This document shows, piece by piece, positions 10,227 to 20,571 of a stretch of DNA of 64,000 bases. The position numbers and the translations under genes were made by a program. The notes below the pieces were generated by a model. It saw only the letters and a program-made list of their open reading frames with translations. It was not told the DNA's origin and ran no database searches. Where the stretch lies: NCBI GenBank assembly GCA_025084515.1, contig JAJAGP010003194.1, positions 17,339 through 81,338 on the forward strand, given 5' to 3'. Position 1 is the first letter of the stretch. The number at the start of each line of letters is the position of its first letter. This DNA is from Ancistrus triradiatus. Lineage: Eukaryota > Chordata > Actinopteri > Siluriformes > Loricariidae.

Positions 10227-10229
<3 letters not shown>

Positions 10230-10278
<49 letters not shown>
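10230..10278. repeat. (TG)n microsatellite
   Basis: About 24 TG dinucleotides, preceded by a short (GA)n. Confidence 0.95.
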
Positions 10279-10625
10279 TTTTTATTTTCAAGCCACCTGT
10301 TGATTAGTATCAAGTAGCCAACAAAAAAAACACGTGCAAGGTACATCATAAACTGTTTCACACTGCATATGGAAGCAAACACACAGACACACAGACTAAT
10401 CAACTAATCAAGTTTAACTGAAGGGGTCACCCATGTTACTGTTACCATATATGGAGAAACTGAGTAGCTGTACAAGTTACAATTTGCTTTATTAAATATT
10501 TTCAACATTTTCAAACACAAAACACAGATTTGTATTTCATGCAATATGTGAATAGGCCAAATCGACTACACACTATAGAATTACAAGAACTGCAATACAA
10601 ATGTATTATTACTATTTTTATTGTA

Positions 10626-10692
10626 GTAGAAGTAGTAGTAGTTGTTGTTGTTGTTGTTGTTGTTGTTGAGGATGATGGTGGTGGTGGTGGTG
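10626..10692. repeat. Compound (GTA)/(GTT)n/(GGT)n microsatellite
   Basis: GTA triplets, then about nine GTT triplets, then GAT/GGT triplets. Confidence 0.9.
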
Positions 10693-10759
10693 TTACAAAT
10701 TATTCCTTTACTTCACAGTATCAATGCATTTGTGTTTGTATTATCTTTCCATGAATTGC

Positions 10760-12155
10760 TTTGTCACTAGATGTCGCCTTAGTCTCCAATGGCACGTGTT
10801 TTTGCGGTTATCCTAAAATGGCTCCCCTTTGTATTACGTTTCTCACAGACCTTTAAGGTACTTTTTGAAAATAACACGAGGATTGTTACAAAAGCGTGGC
10901 TACAGTGCACACATGATGCTGTGAAATATACAATACCTTACGTAACACACTGCTATTACTCGATGATAAAGTAAATGCAATGCAAAATGTGGAAATGTCC
11001 CGCTAGCTTGCATATCACTTTTAAGTTCAATGTAAATTATTTATATGACAATATGATTGGATATAAATATATTTCTATTTATAATGAACAGGTTGTGTTC
11101 AAAATAGTCAGTTTCAAATAGTCCAATAGTGGATAGTGCAGTAGGCCTATCTATCGCTTTCTTTATTCAGTACAAATTATTAAAATAATGACAGTTATGC
11201 ATGACAGCCCCAGTATCTGCTGTGCGACAGGAAAAAATGTATAGTATACTGTTTACAAGACATAATTAGCAGATGTTTGCATATTTTATTTACGTTACAT
11301 AATTGGAGTAATATTGTTAAACATTATACTAAAGTATTTGTGGCATATTTATTTAAGTCACAGAACGACAAGCACAATTGCACACGTTCAGTTCAGCTCA
11401 TTTATTGATTTTCACGATATACCATAACGACTTTTGTGATATACAGTCCATCATTTGAAATTGAACCACAATAACACTACACATACGGTTTTATAACATT
11501 TCCACAGCACCCATTTGATTTGACAAAAAATATTTTACTCTTTCCTTCTGTTCGTACTCCAGATATCCAAATAACATTTATAAAGTTTTCTGAAAAGGAC
11601 ATGGAGGTTGACAGGGGAAGCAACAATGAAACTATATTTGCTGTTGTGTTATGCTGCTTTCAAAGCGTTCGCTTGTAATCTTAAGTCTATTCATTTTCTT
11701 CAGTTTCTTATTTCAGTTTCTTTACAAGTAGTTGTATTGTGTTATGTTTTATGATTATATGTGACATCCAATAGTGTACGCTTTCTGAAAAAAATCGTTG
11801 ACGACGTCTGTTTGATTTGTCCTATATGTTTAATGCTGTTTTAACATAGTACATTCAGAATGCATAACTATAGTCCTTTACATACATATTTGCAATCACT
11901 CTCTCATTGTTATGTGGCAGTCATAAAACATATTACTGTTTTCTAAGGTCTGCATTTTGGATAATAGGTGAAAATGTTTAATGGTTTTAATATGATGCAT
12001 TGCTTGACGAGTGTAATCGTATGAACTTCACTGAAGGCTCAAGACGTTACAGTTTGGGCCAAGTACTTTTACAAGTTGTGCGGACGTTGGGGAAACTATT
12101 ACATATAATCCCTCACCCCATCCCGATTTACCCCCATATCGGTTCCATCCCTTAC
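10760..12155. other. Region downstream of slc32a1, including its likely 3' untranslated region
   Basis: AT-rich, with no open frame of interest and no recognised transposon. The part next to 12155 must be 3' untranslated sequence of slc32a1. The first canonical AATAAA on the minus strand is the complement of TTTATT at 11401-11406, which would give a 3' UTR of about 750 bp. Variant signals lie nearer, so this is tentative. Confidence 0.45.
11401..11406 (-). promoter_or_regulatory. Candidate polyadenylation signal for slc32a1
   Basis: AATAAA on the minus strand, about 750 bases past the stop codon. No transcript evidence is available here. Confidence 0.3.
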
Positions 12156-13343
12156 CTAATCGTGTATGTTGTATTTGAAAGCTTCAATGAGACCTTCCAT
12201 GGAATGAATAAAGCCAGAAACACTGCATATACCGCCAATCACAAATATAGCAACATCGAAAAAGACTTGATGCCAAAGCAGCTTTCTCCACAGCAGCCTG
12301 AGGTGAAATAGGCTAGGGAGGAGAAAACACAAGCCTGCGCCCGTCAGGCTGCCCGTTAACCCCATGAGCAGCGCGAAATGTGGTACATAGATGGCCATTA
12401 ACATTGTAAAAACCACAAGGCCACATCGCAAAGAAAGTCCCCATGATTTAAGACGCCCGTCGCCCCCATAACAATCAGGGAAAAACGCCCGCCCTCCATC
12501 CTGGAAAAAAGTCTTCTCCAACACTTCAACAGCAGCGAAAAATGGGAGCGGATATGACAGAAGGGCCTTAGCTACTAGGAAAATGTTGACAACAGCCCTG
12601 ATTCCTGATGGTAGGTTGTCTGTAATTACTTCCTTGGTCTCGTCTGCCCACGTCAGATATGCCACCAGAGCAAAGAGGCCTTTAAGAATGCAAGCGGCAA
12701 TGTGAGTCCAGTTCATCATACAGTGAAACTCGCTAGGCTTCTGCATGTTACCCTCCAGCGATGGCAAAAAAATCTGCGAGGTATAGCTGAACACAATGAT
12801 ACCAATAGATATGGGGAACTTCTTCACGTCGATGTAGAACTTAACTTTATCCCAAGCCCAGTCTCGTGCCCTGGATAGGCAGTAAGCTATCACAAGGATG
12901 TTGATTACAAAGTGCGCGAGGGTGCAGAGCAAGCTGAACTTGGAGACGGCTTTCAGGTTTTTGAGGAAGGCGCAAGGCAGAAGAGCGGCAGTGGCGATGA
13001 TGGCCCATGACCTTTGAGACACGGGAAGGTTCGGGAAGCTGTTGTACATCAAGTTACCACTCACTACAACGTATAAAATACAAGTCATTACGAGCTCGAT
13101 GATCTGTGCTACATTCACGACGTGACCTCCTAGTGCTGGAAATCTGGGTGCGCAGCAAGCATTTGCAATGTCGACGTACGAGTCTCTGACTCGCACGAGT
13201 TGACCGTCTTCGTTTTCTTCATAGAGACAAGATATAAGTATTTTCCCCGTGTAACAGCACACCACCGCCGCAAAAATGATGAGAAATAGTCCGAGATATC
13301 CGCCGTGGAGAATGGCGTATGGTAACCCAAGTACGAACATTCC
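12156..13343 (-). CDS. slc32a1: slc32a1 exon 2: vesicular GABA/glycine transporter, transmembrane part
   Basis: This exon encodes residues 136-530 and the stop of the vesicular inhibitory amino acid transporter, which loads GABA and glycine into synaptic vesicles using the proton gradient. It begins at a canonical acceptor (the complement of CTGTGAA at 13344-13350 gives TTCACAG) with GMFVLGLPYAILHGGYLGLF, the first helix of the amino-acid/auxin permease fold. About ten hydrophobic segments follow. Almost unchanged family blocks include VRVRDSYVDIANACCAPRFP, FYIDVKKFPISIGIIVFSYT and MGLTGSLTGAGLCFLLPSLF. The C-terminus ends EAFKYNIHD. With exon 1 the protein is 530 residues, against about 525 in mammals. 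No stop or frameshift is seen, so the gene looks functional. Codon positions join cleanly: exon 1 is 405 nt, phase 0. Confidence 0.98.
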   Translation of the reverse strand, partial: GMFVLGLPYAILHGGYLGLFLIIFAAVVCCYTGKILISCLYEENEDGQLVRVRDSYVDIANACCAPRFPALGGHVVNVAQIIELVMTCILYVVVSGNLMYNSFPNLPVSQRSWAIIATAALLPCAFLKNLKAVSKFSLLCTLAHFVINILVIAYCLSRARDWAWDKVKFYIDVKKFPISIGIIVFSYTSQIFLPSLEGNMQKPSEFHCMMNWTHIAACILKGLFALVAYLTWADETKEVITDNLPSGIRAVVNIFLVAKALLSYPLPFFAAVEVLEKTFFQDGGRAFFPDCYGGDGRLKSWGLSLRCGLVVFTMLMAIYVPHFALLMGLTGSLTGAGLCFLLPSLFHLRLLWRKLLWHQVFFDVAIFVIGGICSVSGFIHSMEGLIEAFKYNIHD

Positions 13344-14028
13344 CTGTGAAATAATAAGGGGTTGGAAATCATTAATATTACAATAAGAAGTCATTACAGT
13401 ATGGTACAATTACATTATAGTAAAATACTCGGAAATAAGATATACTTGTTTTGTATCCATATTATTATTCAGTAACGGGTACACATTGCCGCAGTATTGG
13501 TGTACTTGGTTTATTGGTTAGCTGTGGGTTATCCTATTTTAATAGCATTGCAAAACTTATGCATGAGGCTATGAGAATTCTTGTGAGTGGACCTTTATTC
13601 AGTTGTATTCCATGTAGCTGTATACGCATTCACACTTCCCCTTTCTGGGTATCAGAATAGACTAAAAGGACACAGTGACGTAGTGGACGTCATTTAGATG
13701 GAGTTAAGTGTTTAATATATCAGTGTGTGTGTATGCCTCGTATGCAGCTGTTTAAACTAACAGTTTAATAAAATAATTATAAGCATCGTTTTGGCAAAAT
13801 GACTAATTTAAATTATTGCGTCAGATGCGTAAATAGGCCGTGACTTTTTGATTAAGATTGACACTCAATTGTGTTGTTCCATTGCCGCAGTCAGATTACG
13901 TACGACATTGTCCACGAGAATGTAGTCAGGTATTTGTTTTCATTATTTTCGCACTACTGCCTACATTTCAAGCTCCATATTGTTATTGCTACAAAAATAA
14001 ATACATGCAATTAAAAATGCGTCCTTAC
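13344..14028 (-). other. slc32a1: slc32a1 intron
   Basis: A single 685-bp phase-0 intron with GT..AG ends (donor CAG|GTAAGG, acceptor TTCACAG|GGA). The one-intron structure matches vertebrate SLC32A1. No transposon is seen inside it. Confidence 0.95.
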
Positions 14029-14433
14029 CTGGATGGCATTGGTGACATTCCAGCCCGCTTCCCAAGCTGTGATTTTTGGCTTGTCTTGAGAAGCAAATTC
14101 ATTACAAATACCACCGTCTTTTGAGCCAGAGGGTGGGGGACCCGTGCCATCTCTCTGGTAGTGACTGTCACCTTCCAAAGTTCCATCACCCATATTTTCG
14201 CCGACGCCATCTGCCTTCATTTCCTCGTTTGTAAAAATATCCATCTGGAGCCCTTGTCTATGATCATAGTCTAAATCATCACAGGCTGCGAATCCCAACG
14301 CCTCATCATCAGTGGCGGCTTGGAAACCCATTCTGGCGAAGAGGCCACTTACCTTCGCCTGCGATTTATTAGTAACCGTAGTGGCTGCATTGGACAGCTT
14401 GTTAGAGAGCTTGCTTCGAATTAATGTCGCCAT
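14029..14433 (-). CDS. slc32a1: slc32a1 exon 1: cytosolic N-terminal domain
   Basis: This exon encodes residues 1-135, starting MATLIRSKLSNKLSNAATTV. The ATG sits in the context CCTATGGC. The long N-terminal domain is hydrophilic and acidic, as expected for the cytosolic tail of VGAT, and holds the conserved blocks SGLFARMGFQAATDDEA and HRQGLQMDIF. It ends with KPKITAWEAGWNVTNAIQ, which runs directly into the first helix in exon 2. It is a few residues longer than mammalian forms near residues 21-24. The start was chosen because it aligns with the family start and no upstream in-frame Met gives further similarity. Confidence 0.97.
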
Positions 14434-15730
14434 AGGTTTCGTCGTAGATGGATCTTCCAGAAACTTGAGGATTTTCTATGTCTAATCGTTTTAGGTAGTT
14501 GCAAGATATTTGATTTGTTTGCGCATCAAAGAAACAAAGCTAAATTTGTCTTACTGTTGAGATCTTGGGTTCTGTTGAGAATTTGCGCAGTATTTTTGAT
14601 AATCCCGTGGATCATGTCACCTTTAGAGGTCGATGTCTGGTGCCTGCATCGTGGTCTCACGATGTTCTTTTTTGGTTTAGAAACCGTGGAGCGTTTAGCA
14701 GGTGGAACCAAGAGTTTCCAGGCTGCCCGTGCGTAAAATGATACCTACGGTATGCGTGACGGACTTTTCGAATACTGATTGCCGCCCTACCTTTCTTTCG
14801 TCCCCGCTACTAACATGCGCTACGATGCAGTATGTGAGCCGAAGGTTGCTACGAAGGAGGCACGTGTCATTGCCAGCTTGCCAATGCGAAAGATTCAGTC
14901 ACGTAATTTACGTCTCCAGAACGCGCGCTGCCAACCCCGCAACAGAAAAAACTGAGATTTGGTGCATTTCTGGGGGAGGCGCTTGCGGTACCTTAACCTC
15001 CACCCCTTCTCATCATACACAATGAACCTTATTCCAATAGCCAATGACAGACTGGATATCCAAATCTTGCATAACTTCGTTTATATATAAAGAGAAATAG
15101 GAAGTAACGTTCTCAACTCCGTACTAATACGTGTCGGAGAACCCTCACGCTAATATATGAAAAACATGGATTCGATTAAATCTACATAAAACAGAATCTT
15201 TTTGCTGTGAAGAGCAGAATATGGATGGTGTTTTTCACGTTACAGAAGAATTCATTCAACGCTTCGGCTTTTCTTGAAGTTGATCATCGGACCGTATTAG
15301 ACATTTTGGAGTTGGACTTTATTATCCTATGGGAACTAACGCCTCACATAGGACAGCGTCTCAGATGTTTGTTAGGGGCTTATTTCCACCGATTATTATT
15401 CATAGATTAGTACTAGTTTCTAAGAGTTCGCAGGTTTGGAAGTGTATTGTTTTTTGTTTCTTGTTTTCATCTAGTGGAAAACATGTTAATCAGCGCTCAT
15501 TTTATGGTGGATGCGCAGAGCAGTGTATCAGCTTCAAATAATCTTCAAAAAATCTTGCAGCCTATAAAATCTTTTATATATTTAAAATGTTTTATATATC
15601 AAACAAACTTCAAAAAATCCTATAAAATGTTATATATATTCTGCATATCAGAATGCAACATTTTTATTGGTAAGAGATTGATAGCAAAAACAACCAAGTA
15701 TCAAAAACACATCTTTTGCACCGGAATTGT
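14434..15730. other. 5' flank and promoter region of slc32a1
   Basis: Upstream (minus-strand) flank of the gene. It has somewhat more CpG near 14690-15000 than the AT-rich surroundings. I see no TATA box at a sensible distance and no complete RE1/NRSE site. The 5' UTR limits cannot be set from sequence alone. Confidence 0.4.
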
Positions 15731-15872
15731 TTATACCTGGATGGCATTGGTGACGTTCCAACCCGCTTCCTAAGCTGTGAATCTTGGCAAATTCATTATA
15801 AATACCACCGTCTTTTGTCACAGAACGTACCATCTCTCTGGTAGCGACCGTTACCTCCCAAAGTTTTACAAA
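15731..15872 (-). pseudogene. Decayed duplicate of slc32a1 exon 1 3' end
   Basis: Aligned by eye, 15731-15872 matches 14024-14185, the last roughly 50 codons of exon 1 with its splice donor. Shared words include CCTGGATGGCATTGGTGAC (15737/14028), CAAATTCATTA (about 15788), AATACCACCGTCTTTTG (15801) and CCATCTCTCTGGTAG (15830). The minus strand still reads KDGGIYNEF, compared with KDGGICNEF in the gene. Deletions of about 10 and 16 bp and several substitutions break the frame. It lies upstream of the gene in the same orientation, with no companion exon 2 in the window. A tandem or dispersed partial duplication is the simplest reading. Confidence 0.85.
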
Positions 15873-18800
15873 TTCAGTACATAAAACATAGGATACATAA
15901 CGATTTTATTTCGATGTAAAATTAATTGCCAAAATAGGTCTAAAAGACTAAAATCTACGTAGATGGTCTTTTATGAATTTAAACACAAATATTATTATTG
16001 TTTTCGGCAGGAGCAACCTTATAAAACGGATTAAATGTCTCCGCTATTTCGGAAACCAGCAAATGCGGATATTTTAAGGATTCTTAAAAAACACTCTATA
16101 CCGTACGTCACAACATACATAGTATACATATAACATGGATTGAACAACAGCTATAAAGATATCGGGGAAAAAACAAGATGAAATTGATCAGTCTGCTATA
16201 TGCTTTTTAACACGAGAGTCTAAATGTTTATAAATCATTTTTATTACAAATAAATGCATGATAAATAACTACTACACTGACCCTATCACAAATGTAATCT
16301 GCCCAGTTTTTCCCTATCCTCATGACTCGTTATTGGGCCCGCGACGCTGTGATAGGGACGCGGTTAATTGTAGTGGCGTTATCAGTCTAGAGCAGACGTT
16401 GTCTGATTCGTACTCAAGCCACCCTGGTTTAGACTGATAGGGTAGCCTATTGTTATTATGATTATTAGGTAGTAGGAGCAGTAGTATTCAATAAAAATAA
16501 CATTAGTAGTAGTAGCCTAGTCTTAAGTTTCCGTTTCGTGTAGTTATTTTCTTTCGATATTGTTTATATTGTGTTTGCCTTGGTAGATGAATAAGGTTTA
16601 AATAACGTGCTATTTTGTTTTCTAAGCTGTGTATAACCAAAACCAATTCAGAAAAACGAGAACCGTTTTAAGAACTGGGCCACTATAAACATGCATTTCA
16701 TCGCGATTTTTCTTTGATATTGGTCTTATCTTATAAGTGGTTAAATTTGCAAATATTTTGTACATGCACAATGTGGGAGAGATCTGTCTAAAAACGTTGG
16801 CGGCGATCGCGGGATTGTACAGAAAGAGAGGGAGCTTTTGGAAATCGAGCGTGGCGCTGATCTGACAGCGAAGTTCACTAATGTAGAACTCTGCTCACCT
16901 TTGTCAGATTATTAGCCTTTGCGGAGGACAAAAAGAGGTCAGGGTGTTTCTGCACATACCCTTTCCCCTATTCAGCACCGACGTTAACTTATTTTATTAC
17001 ATAAAGCGTACACACTTGAGAGGGAGTTCTTTCCTCAGAGAATGCGGATATTTGATGTCGAAAAGAATTCGCTCATATTTTGTTCACTTTTAACCCGGCC
17101 TATTGACCGTTATCTACACCACCGATAATTGTCATAATCGCTTACGTTGCCTTCAGATCTTTGGAAATAGATTAAACAGAAAAGATCCAATACAAAATAG
17201 GCAGCCCTCTGCACACCTTAACGACCCCCTTCCCTGGTGAACACCACACACCTAACCATTATCTATACAGTCACGGCAATCTTCTTTTCCAATTACATAC
17301 TTGACTGAGCTGCCCACCCCCATATCATATGGAATGATTTTATTAAATAACTTTAAAGCTAGTTAATTGATAGGAGAGAGTTTTAATATGTCAATAACCT
17401 ACAGTAGTACTGTAATACAAATGTAATGTTTTTTATGGCCTATAGCCTAACGATATTTTCTATATGGACAGAATCGCGCTGAGTAAAACGTAAATCTAGC
17501 TTTTTGTGTAACACTAATGGCATGGCATGCCATAGCACTGCCTTACCTTATCAAGCGACTTTTAACCTGGTTTGTTGATATGGAATTAGCTATGTCCTTC
17601 GTCTCGTATTTGTGTCTTTCCTTTAGGAAAACTATGTGCTTCAATTTCATTCCCTTTTCAGTAAACCCTTTTCAGTAAAGTCGATTCCACTGGCCCTGCG
17701 CAGCAAACCGGAAAATAACACATAACACGCTTCAATTACAGAGTGGATCTGAAAAGACTCGCGTCTCTGGGGGCTAAGGTAGTTTTGAATTAGCCAATCA
17801 ACACTGGATGGCTGCTCTATGAAACCATTAGAATTTGCATTACAATTACCTCTACATCATAGAGCTGACGAGCACAAAAAAATAGTCGCATGCTATGGCA
17901 GCCAGAAAAAATGTTATATTCATGTCACACTGTTATCTATGGCATAATCAAACCGGAAAGGAAAGCACATTATAAACGTTAATTCCGGTCTTATTTATGT
18001 ATTACTCTTTACAGGCTAGTATTAAACAATATACACGTATTAACGAAATCTGATAAGACTGCAACAGAAAACGGTCTCCTCAAGCCAAATATAGCACATT
18101 GATACTCACATAACACTCAGAACCCAGGAGAGTGAAATGCAGGTGGTTTTGTGCTAACCACTTAAAAGCCTTTTCATTTATCTTAATGGTCTGTTTAATG
18201 GTCTATTATGAGTCCCCATGAGAAATGCATCTTAACCCTGCTTCTGAATGTACTGCCATGCATGGACTTAGTGCTTAAGAAACGTGTCATTCTTTATTCA
18301 ATAGAGCGTTTTATAGTGTTGTGTCTTAGGTATAAATATGAACTAAAATCATGTCACGATTTCAAATCATCAACGATTTGTACTCACAGCAACCTTAACA
18401 AACACATACATAACTGTCATACTGTATTTGTTCCCTATGTGGAATGAAAAACAAATATGATGGTTAAAAATATTAACCAAACATATTTGGGGGCATTTTA
18501 ATAATTTAAATCAGTATTATATTTTAAACAAACAAATGTAGCTGAATATAATTTTTAATGTTTATGGGAATCAGTAGCCCCATTCAAACATATAGGCTAT
18601 AAGCCAATGTAAAATATGGATAAATTGTAAAAATGCTTTTTAGCAGTATTTAAAATGAAGCTATTCGCCTTTTGTAGACCATGTAATTGTCTTAAATGTC
18701 GAAGATTTTTGAGACGCTGGACACTTGGTGTCAATAAAGAAAAACAGGGGCACACACACAAAGGCTTGCTGAGAGTCTGCTTACTATTTTTTTTCCTCTC

Positions 18801-19980
18801 AGACATCATTATTTCAGCAGGCCTGACTGAGTCCATTCACTGTCACGGGTGTTTCCTTGCCAGACCACGTGGCAATACCCCCTCCCAACCCACTCCGCCT
18901 CTCATCCCGCCAGGACACATTAACATTGTAATTGCCTTTTAGCCTTTTCATTTGAACACACAGCAAAACAGACTGGCCCTTAGGGATGTGGGGCCTGAGG
19001 CATATACAATCAACACAGCAATCTGTTTTCATTATACAGTAGTTACAGCAACAACTTCCAAGCATAATACATTTAACCACTTTTCCTCTATATTTTATTT
19101 TTAACATTTTTATTTAGTAAAAATAAACATTACACTGAACACTACATTTTACATTTCAAAAAGTGCTGAAAGAAAAATGTGCTTTTCATTAAACATATAT
19201 CAGTGTACATTCAAAGCATAGTGACAATACTAAACAATCTATTAAAGGACAGTTTGAAAACTCCCTTAATAAGTAGATTTAGTCTTAGTAGGCTAATATT
19301 ATTACACCCTTTACTTACTGAGGTCGGATTGCAAAGACAACTATTCTTAGGTCATAAAGTATTCTTTATCACAACAAAATTACGCATAACCCTGTTTTCT
19401 TGAAGCATTTGGTTGATTTGCTGTAGCACTGAACATCATGTAATTACATTATTCTGTTTTGTATTGTCTAGGTTCAGCACTTAATACTAAATTGGTGTAA
19501 CTTAACAACTCAAATGAAACAAAAACATAGAAGTAATTATGTAAGTGATTCCTTGAATTTAGTAACCTGTTTAAAATGGACTTTGTTTTGCCCTCATTGT
19601 CTGATTGGAGTGCTCCATGAATGACTCATTGAAATTCATGTGTTGTTCATGCAGAGTGACTGAAAGGTTTCCACTCCATGTTGTGGTGTTAAGTGAGCGC
19701 AGAGGTTTTGATTTTTAATAAGATCATGCTGTAGTTGAAAGTGAATTCATATAAGCAGGAGAGAAATAATAAGAATCTGAACCTCAGACAGCATTACTGT
19801 CTGATGTACAACCTCTTTTGCTCTGTAAATCTCTGTACTTTATAAGATTTTACTCTGTAAATCCTTGTTACATACTGACTTCAGTTACAGTGTGAGAGCA
19901 CTTTTATTGATTTTTCTGGCAATGTGTGAAAACCTACAAACGCAATACAGGAGGATGTTTTACAGAGTGGACAAAATGTT
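15873..19980. other. No gene recognised; transposon-poor intergenic DNA
   Basis: About 4 kb without domain-bearing open frames and without recognised repeats. It may contain regulatory DNA for slc32a1, but nothing in the sequence alone proves it. Confidence 0.5.
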
Positions 19981-19986
19981 CAAATA

Positions 19987-19987
<1 letters not shown>

Positions 19988-20041
<54 letters not shown>

Positions 20042-20050
20042 TAATAATAA
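19988..20050. repeat. (AAT)n microsatellite
   Basis: About twenty AAT triplets with a terminal GAT interruption. The poly-Asn open frame across it is an artefact. Confidence 0.95.
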
Positions 20051-20571
20051 ATGTCTAGTCCGAAATGTCAATAACGAAAGATCATTCCAATTTAAACAAC
20101 TGCTCATTTTAGTTACAACATTGCTATTTGAATGTGACACACAGCACCACACAGAACAGTACGGTATTTAAAGGGGAAAAATAACTATCCAATCTTCCTC
20201 ACTTAACAAAAAAAACATTCCTAACCACAGAACATGTTAATGGATATCAAACTTCAGCATGGTGGTTGATTACCCTAGTGATTAGTTTAATATATTAACT
20301 AAAGAACTAAAACTAAACAAAAAAAATTGCTAGTCTTAACCAGTAGTGGCTTTTGACCAAAGTCATAAGTGGGTCAGACTCCTGAACCAAATGATCAAGT
20401 TCTTTATGGAAATAAAAAAATATGTGACTGATATTAAATGACAGTATTGCAACCCTCACCAGGACAATTGGACGGAAAATGAATACATAACTGCATACAA
20501 AAATGTATGTAAAAAAGTAAAATGGAATACTTGTCTAAATGTTGAAAGTATCTTAGCTATTTGGATACAAC

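Noticed and set aside
12000..12311. Plus-strand ORF overlapping the slc32a1 3' end
   Set aside because: Antisense shadow of the conserved C-terminal coding sequence; no domain.
13130..13372. Additional ORF in slc32a1
   Set aside because: Out-of-frame shadow of exon 2.
16971..16980. RE1/NRSE silencer site upstream of slc32a1 (TTCAGCACCG)
   Set aside because: Only the left half-site matches; the GGACAGCGCC half is absent at any normal spacing.
19926..20171. Poly-asparagine ORF
   Set aside because: Produced by the (AAT)n microsatellite.
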